A stretch of DNA of 64,000 nucleotides, taken from Oxytricha trifallax (Eukaryota > Ciliophora > Spirotrichea > Sporadotrichida > Oxytrichidae). The stretch lies in contig ARYC01000355.1 of the NCBI GenBank assembly GCA_000711775.1, positions 62,001 to 126,000 on the forward strand. The letters run 5' to 3'. The translations under genes and the position numbers were made by a program. Below, one piece after another: positions 52,011 through 61,000 of this stretch. Within the stretch, counting starts at the first letter, position 1, and each line of letters opens with the position of its first letter. Under the pieces are notes generated by a model that had not been told where the DNA came from, did no database searches, and worked only from the letters and a program-made list of their open reading frames with translations.

Positions 52011-55000
52011 TCATATTTCATTTAAATCGACCTATCCATTTAGAACTTGTTAATCAAACCCATGAGTATCCCAAGCAGCTCTAGATGAATTATCAAACTC
52101 ACCTGCATGTTAGTTTCCTTAAACAAGAGCATGATTTGATCCTCCTATTGTGGCTCCACAGTCAGGACATTTGCTAACTTCCATTGCACCTCCACAATCT
52201 CCAATTGCATAGTAATGACCATTAGGACATTTGTAATAGTGACCAGGTCCAAGGTTAAGAGCTTTTATAACCATCTACATTGTCGCTTTGAAATTATACT
52301 CCCTATCAATAAGCTCTGCTTTGGTTCTCATAATTGACTTCAAACCTTCTGGCAAGGCGAACCTTTTGGACAGGATCTTTTCTATAGAAACCTAGCAAAA
52401 ACTGTAAATTGAGGCATCATTTTGTTAATGCTGATCGTATTGATGAATGTAGTTTCCAAAAGCAATTAAAGTCTAATTTTTATTATAATTGGAGATATAT
52501 AAATTAAATTTTAAACTCATTAAAATTTACTTCATTTCTCGAATTTTGTAATAACATCATAAAATAATTTTTCAAATTGAATTGAAAATTAAATAATTTA
52601 ACTTTATAAAACTCATAAGTTCTAGCTTAATCGTACAATCCTTCAATAGGGACTCATTATCGTTAGATTTTCTGTAAATACTCTCCCATAGTTTAAATAC
52701 TTGCTGAATCTTAAATTACTTTTCAATTTTAATCTCATGTAGTCTTCCCTAAAGTTAAACTTAATGGTCAATTAATTTATAATATATGTAATTTTATTTA
52801 ATTTTACTTGAATTTCTAGGGAAGAGTATCAAACTGCACCATTAGCTGCTCATGTTATTTTAAAGTCTTAAGCTTAATTATAAATAATGATTAAATTATA
52901 TCAATTTATTAATTTGATTCATATCTTGTAGCGTCTGATTGATAGAGTTTTAATATCTAAGACACTTTTTTATTGGCTGTTTACATTTAGGACACTCAGG
53001 AAGTTTCACAAAATAAAAAATAAAACCACATGTCCATCTTACTACTATGTTTATTATTTAAATAACAATTTTGTTGAGATATAAGTATCTAGACTCTTAG
53101 CATCTAGAATATGTCCACAGTCAATTTAAACAAAAGTAGTTTCAGGTTCTTGCTCATAACCAAAGAATATCTCGAATGTTAAATAAAAAAATAAACATTA
53201 ATTATTTCATGATCAGGCTAACAAACTTTGCATATTTTTGGACACTAGTCTCCACATAAGCCAATACATCTGTGGCTACATTCAAGGATTAGATCACATC
53301 TTTGGATACAAAGCTCTTTGTTACAAGGCTATGAACATTTCTTACCACACTTAGAATGCTCACATTTATAATAGTTGCATCTGATTAAATAATTGATTGA
53401 TGCTCAAGGAGACATATGGAAGTTTTTATCTAAAAATCTCCATTTTTTTAATAATTAAAATTAATTTAAAATATATTTAAGTTTTTAATTATCTAATCTA
53501 AACTTCATATTATTATGATCTTCAAGAGTCATCGTTTAAAACAGTGTCTCTCGAGGATTTAAAATATCAACATTTTTATCAACATTTTTTTCAATATTTT
53601 TCAATATTTTCAAATAAATTTCTCGATATCTAAAAGGAAATACGATAATTCCTAATAGAATTAGAACATTTTTCTATCTTAAGTTAAAATATCTTTTTTG
53701 ATCACTAAGTTATATAAAGGAATCCTAATAAGGCACCCTAAAAATCTTAGCAGATTTATGACTATATCCTTAAGGATGTAATTAAGTTAATAAGAAAATA
53801 AAATATTTTATTAGAGAAGTTAATATATGATTATTTTTAACAATGACTAATTTATGCTTTAAAAAATTAAAAAATCCTCGAGAGACACTGTTTTAAACAA
53901 TTACTCTCGAAGATAAAAAACTTAAATCAACATATAATCTAGCTTTAAAGCTATCATAATTATAACATCTTAATGAAACTTAAAACTCTATATGTTAAAG
54001 CAGCTGCAGCAAAAAGTGTGTCTGGCTGCAACTATTATAATTAAATCAAGCAAGGTTCCAAACTTTTTAATTAAAAATGTAATTATAAAAAACAAAGATC
54101 GCATGGCTCATAGCATTTCTTAGGGCAGTGATTGTGAATACATTTATTTTCGCATTTTTATTAACATAAGACAGACAAAGTACCGCAAAACTAAGACTTA
54201 ACATGACCGCATTAGTAAGCTTTATCTAACTTTACTTCACAGGTTTTATGGAAGATATTCTTTGTGCAACTTCCACATGTTTCCTTACAAGGATGACCAC
54301 AGTCTAATAAAACATCACATTTCTTAGGACAACCAAATCTGTCGTTAGCTACAAAATCTTCTGGAGTCTAATAGCATTTTAATTCCATTTCGTGACCACA
54401 TGGTAATCTCTTAAGGACATTAACTCAATCGATTAAAAATGCAAATAAATATAATTAGTCACAATTTAATTAACTCCACACTTTTATTAAGAACAATCAA
54501 CATGGCAATACTTTTAGCAATTATGTCCACAAGGCTTTACTTTCTAACATTGATCAAATACTTCAAGATCCCCCCCAATTATTACTATAATTTACTAGTC
54601 TGTACAAAAAGTTGGGGGGGGGGGGAAGTTTCCTGCACTTTTTTTATTTATATGTAAAACTTACTAAATTTTACATAAATAACAAGATTTAAGATTTTTA
54701 TGACTCATTATTATTAAGATGATATTTATACATCATTTAAATAGTCCAAGAAAATATGGTCTAACATTAAATAGGTATGTAAAGAACAAGATAAATTGAA
54801 TCAGAATTTCATTAACAATTGGATACAATATTTGAAATTACTATAAGTGCAGAGAGAATAATGTAATGGCTTAGAGACAGAAACCTAAAAATATTAGATG
54901 AAATATGTCAGAGTTGTTGGAATCTGAAGAGAGACATTGAATAATTGATTAAAAATTAAGCATAGTTTTAACAATGAAATCAGTTCGGAAGTTAAATATA

Positions 55001-58000
55001 GTTGTTATAAAAATAATTTTAATATTCTTTTTTTTTTAAAAAAAAAACTGCAGGAAACTTCCCTAATTTTTTTTTTATCATAAATCGGTGCAGGAAACTT
55101 CCCCCCCAAAAGTTGATCTCACATTTGCTTTTCTTGAAAATACAATAGTTATTAATTTTATCATTAATTCTTCTTAAAAAATTCAGATAAATGAAAAGAA
55201 CTTATAGTTAATCTATTAAACAATGTCGTTTAATAGATTAACTATAAGTTCTTTTTATTTATCTGAATTTTTGAAGAAGATTTAATGATAAAATTAATAA
55301 CTTTTGTATTTCAAGAAAAGCAAATGTGAGTTGATTTTTTTATACATATATTGAATTATAATAATACAGGGGAGGGGGAAGTTTTTCAGAGGAGAATAAT
55401 TGATCATAGCATTTTGCTGTGTCAAACAAATGACATTTAACTCTTGTAGAGTGACCGCATATATCAAAGGTTTTATCTATCATTTAATCCTCGAAACATG
55501 ATTGAATTTTTTTTTTTTAGAAGATCAAAATGAATAATAATTTGTTGATTTAATGTCTGGAGAAGATAAAATTCATTAGAATTCAATATTTTTAATTTAA
55601 ATAGTAATCTTTTGTATTTTATTATAAATTGATGGATTTTTTATAATTCGTGCTACTCATTATTTCATATCCCAATTAAAGTCTCATTAATTATAAGGAT
55701 ATTTATTATTTATTAAACTAATATAGGTATTAATTGTTTGGCATGGTTAAAGTTTATCGATGCATTCAAAACATTTAAAGCTACAAGGATGTCCACAAGG
55801 ATTTTCCCTTTCACATTGTTTTAAACATTTAGTTTTCTTGTGTCCAGAAGAGTCTTGAGGAGTAATTTCATAATAGTGGCAAATACTTTCACAAGAATGC
55901 CCACAGTTAAGTCTAGCATTAACTTATTAGTTATAAAACATTGAAAGTTTATATTTATGAAAAATTAAAGTTTATTTTTCCTATTTTTTCCTCAAAATTT
56001 TAGGAAAAACCTATTATTTGTATATAATCTAATAATCTTTATATTTAATTGCATGGAAGCTTGCATCCTCCTTCAGGGACATTCTGAAAGTCTTCAGGAT
56101 TTTTAATAGTAGTAACATTTTTATGTTTTTCACAACATAAATTCAAAGTCTCCCCAATAAATTACTTTTCTTTTAAATAGTTTAAGACTTCTAACCATAA
56201 CTATTATAGTTATTAACAACTTATCATTGATTTATAAATTTACTTTTTTATGTTATACTGTTCTTCAACTTGAGCATGCTATTAATTCATTTATCTATCT
56301 ACATGTTTATATAGACAAGTTGCATTTCCAAAAATGTACATGCCATGCTTGGCTCTTGAAAGGGCTACACATACTCTATTGCTAACCTTTAAGTACCCTA
56401 TTTAATTGCTTTAATTTGATCTGACTAAGGAAAGTATGATTATATCGTTTTCTTCTCCTTGAAAGTTGTCAACAGTTATAACTTTAACATTTCTCATTTC
56501 ATGATCTCTTGGATATTTTTCCATGATTTAACGTTTTATGTGCAGAGATCTTATAAAATTATGAATTGTATTTTAAAAGATTAAGCCATATAAAGAGAAA
56601 GAATAGTGATTCTTTCTGGCTTGTAATTTTGTTGTAGTAAGTATTTAGTAAATCTTTCGATCATATTACTCTCGAATTTGTTGAACTTTGACATAAGTCC
56701 TTCATCTCTATCTTCTTAATTTTCATGATCAAAGAAGTACAAGCTTTTATCGATTCCTCTAATCACTGGATAGTTAAGCACTTTTTCACCGTCAACTAGA
56801 TTAGGATAAATTAGCTTTACTATTGAAGAAATTTCTGGCCTCATTCTTCTTTGGGTTGATAAATGAAAATAAAAAGTAATGATACATTATATGGGAATTT
56901 ATTTCACTATTTTTTGCTAAATTTAAGGCAAAAATAATTTACTGATAATAACAGAGAAAAAAATTTAATTCTAATTTAGATTACAAGTTTCATAAAATTA
57001 TAATTACTTTGATCTTTTAAAGAAATATATTCGTAATAATTCCTAAATAGATCTTAAAATAGACTTATTTATTTTCTACTCAATTCTTTGTAATTTCTTT
57101 TGTCGCTTAAACTTTGCAATTAAAATTATTTAAAAATATTAATACCAATCAATCAAGATATTTATATAAGCATATATTTTAAAAATTGAACTTACTTAAT
57201 CCTTTTTACGATGAATTGATTGTAAAATAATATCAAATTTTGAAAATACAGCAATAATTACATTTATTAATAATAAAAATATTTTTATATTTAATTTATT
57301 TCAAACTAATATTTAGATGCAAAATTTATAGATTGTTTGAATAGGGAAAATTTAATTCATTAAAGCTATTTTACGAAATAGATAAATATTTTTCCAAAAA
57401 TAAATTTTACATATCTTTACACATTTAATTATAATTATTTTTTATGAATTAAAGTGTCAAGTATGTTAAACCTTATTTTCTAAGACACGAAGATTGGGGT
57501 TAAGAACAATTAAATTAAAAATTAATTATTATTGGCGTATAATTATAATGTTTGGACTAATTATTAGAATTATTGGATCAATTAATTGTCCTTTTAAATA
57601 ATACAATCAGGGTGTGTAAATTTGATTTTACCCTAAATATTTATAGTATTAGCCAAATATAATTAAATATTAATCTAATTGTTCATAACTCCTATCCTCA
57701 CTATTTAATTGATCTATGGGGTTTTATATTCACATCATTTATAAATTCTCTTTTATTTTTCTTAGTTTAAGCTTGGTAAAAATTCCTTAATAATTTTAAA
57801 GTAAAAACTTCCTGTTATAAGAGAATATCTTATTCGTATAAGTTTTTGAAATCAAAAATCAATGCTAAATAAAAATTAAATATTACTCTTCCACAGGCAC
57901 CATTTTGTGATGTTCTGCATTTATAATATGATTTTGGTTGATAAAGTAGTGTATTCGTAATCATTCTTGACCAGTCTCTGGGGATTATAAAATTATCAAA

Positions 58001-61000
58001 ACTTAAAAAGTTATAGTTATGCTTTAATATATTTTTCGAAGGCATTCGCTCAGCTCGATAATATTTCAGAAATTATTTTATTTTCTATGTTTATAGATAA
58101 TAATAAAATTAAATATAAAGCTCAAGGTATATAAGTTAGATGATTTTATTATGAAATTAACATTAATGGGAAATGAACAGTTAAGTAATCTTGCTTCAGA
58201 TCCCCTCTCCCAAATCATTTAGCGTAATCACCGCCAAACCTTTTTTGCCACTGTCAAATTAGCGACATTTCTTACATTAAACTCTTAAATTTTATATGCC
58301 AGTCATGTGTCAGCATTTTAAGTTCTACCAGCTATTGTCTTGTATCTAAGAGCATGTGTCAAGTATCACCGCTACGCTACCCAGGAATGTTATGGGCTTT
58401 TACAAGATATAATTATAAAAAACATGAGTTTATAATCACATAAAATTGGTTAGTTGAAAAACTATCATGAAAGTTTGTCTTAAAATTGATATTTCCCATA
58501 ATTTTCTAAATTTATTGATACAAAAAAATTAAAATCGAAAAAATTATATATTTTTATCAGATATTTTATCCCAAAAGTCTCTCAAATAATGACATGCTTA
58601 GATTATACTTTTTCTCTAGTTCATAAACTGCGGGAGCTGGTTTAAGTTACTGATGATCTCCAATTAGCACTAAATGCTCAGAATGTTCGCTGAGGGAAGA
58701 TATTATATGAGCTATGGGGGAGGGGGTTAAAATTAATGATTTAATATCTTTAATAAATGCTTATAATACATTCTCATTAAAAAGCTTCAAAAACTTCAGC
58801 AGCTTCTTCTACTATGACTATTGAGAATTGGACATTTCTTAATATATCATTAAACTTAGCACAACCAGTAGTTGTCATTGCCACTACATCAGCTTTTCTA
58901 ATAGCTTTAACTTATGTTAAAGTGTCAAGTTACTTTTTTCTTTTATATATACTTTCATACTGTGATGCAAGACTTACAAGATTGCCTTAAGGATTTTCAG
59001 ATCTATTCTATGCCAAGAAGTAATAATAATAATAATTTGATCACATTAAGGTCTGGGGAACTCCCGATCATTCAAAGCATGGAAGGTTATAAGGGTCAAG
59101 CCCTTTTAATTTATATTAATTTTATATAATCTGATCTGTTCAATCACTCTCTGAATTGTCACTTCAGTTTGATTTTTAATTCATGACTAAGATTTTCATT
59201 GTTATCTGTGTGACCTTATCTAATCTAAATAAACTTTTTCTCTGTAGAAGAATTGACTTTGTTGTATTGTCTGGTTCATTTCTGAGGTGTAGTCATAATA
59301 GCTACTCTCATCATATACTGTGAATCGGATATGTTTTCTTAATTCTTGTTATATTTCAAAGTCGTTAAATAGGAGCGTGAATTAATTTTCCATACAGTCT
59401 CTGGAATCGCAGACTGGTCACCATTTATTTTTCACCTTTAGTTTCTCTATATTAGATACTAAAGAATCTTTCCACAATGATTTTAAATTATATTTTTTAA
59501 ATATAAATTCTAAATATATTACTGTTGTATATGTGTTTGATTCTTATTGGTTAGTATGTGTTAATATATCATATATCAATTGGGTTTAGGGATTTAGGGG
59601 TCTCAGGGTTTTGTTAAAGGTTTGTTGGTCTTAGTGCCGGTATTAAGTACATAAGGTTTCAAATATTTTTTAATGAGACTGGTGTAAAGTTTATACCTTC
59701 ATGTAATCTTATAATGTTATGTGTTTGTAGATGGTATTATATTTAATATATAATATAGCACTTAGGTGATTCAGGTATTACTAAAGTGGATCCACTTGGT
59801 TAATTATTATAAGATTTTGGGTGATTCTCTATTAGTGTTAGTACTGTATAGTAAGTACCAGTATTAGAGAAAACACGTTTTTTTTTTCCTCAGGATTCAA
59901 TGACTAGAAAATTTGCCTCTTTTGTTGGTAGATAAATTGAGGGGTAGGTAGTGCTAAATTTTAGAGTAGTGAATCTTTGAAGTCTCTGGTAGAGTTTAGA
60001 TCTCTGACATCTTTAGAAGACTGATGTGAGGAGAAGGTTATCTTTTCGTTTGAGCGTTGTGCTGACGTTCTTACTTAGATTAAATCATTGAGTGATTATA
60101 TCTTTGTTGTTAGAGAGTTTTTATCGATTGATGTTCTTCAGTTAGGGTGCTCAAACAAATTGTAGGAAGCATTGTCTATATAAACAGAGAGTGGATGGAC
60201 ATTTTGCTTTTTGAACTGGATTGAACTTCTCAGAATGGCGAATGATTGTTAAGTATATAAGTCTATTTCATTGTTAAACCATTTTATGTTTATCTCAAAG
60301 TGTGTTCCAGGTGCTGGAGAGGCTTTTCACAGCAGACTAAAGGAAGAGCTTATGAGAACCCAACTGACTTTAAGAATGTCAGCTTAATATACTTCATGAT
60401 ATTGGCCACCCGTTAAAGTATACGGTAGTTTTGATCTCACTTAGAAACTTATGAACTCGAGGTTCACATAGTGGGAATGCTTTTCGGACTTAAAACATGA
60501 ATAGGCTAAGGCCTAGGATGAAGAACGGTTTACTTGGTCCACTGCTTCTTTTAGTCCCTTTCTTTCACTTTTCAATTAAAGAATTAATATTTCTATGCCA
60601 AGAAGTAATTGTTTAATTACCATCTTTAATTCAGGGTGAGATTGAATGGTTAGAAATTTGCAGAATAGTGATTTATACCTTAGATTCTAAAATTTATATT
60701 TAAAATAATAAATCTCTGACCAATTTGGATACACTCTTGAATAGTTTTCGAGTTACCAAAGAAATCACTTTAAAGGTAAGGATCATACTATTTAAAAGTA
60801 ATTTAGAAAGGTCATATGCTATAAATTTAGAAATTAAAAATAATTTATTTAATTACTTCAATATTGTGTCAAATTTCTAATTTTATCTCTTATACTTAGG
60901 TAAATTCTTTTTCTTTGCTTAAATGTCAGATTCGTATTCATGTTTCCTTGAAAATTTAAACATTAAATATATTATGAATGTAATCGAGTTCTCTTTAATC

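Noticed and set aside
59580-59620. Possible telomere-repeat remnant (GGGTTTAGGGATTTAGGGG)
   Set aside because: It is not an ordered G4T4 repeat and is not at an element end that I can define.
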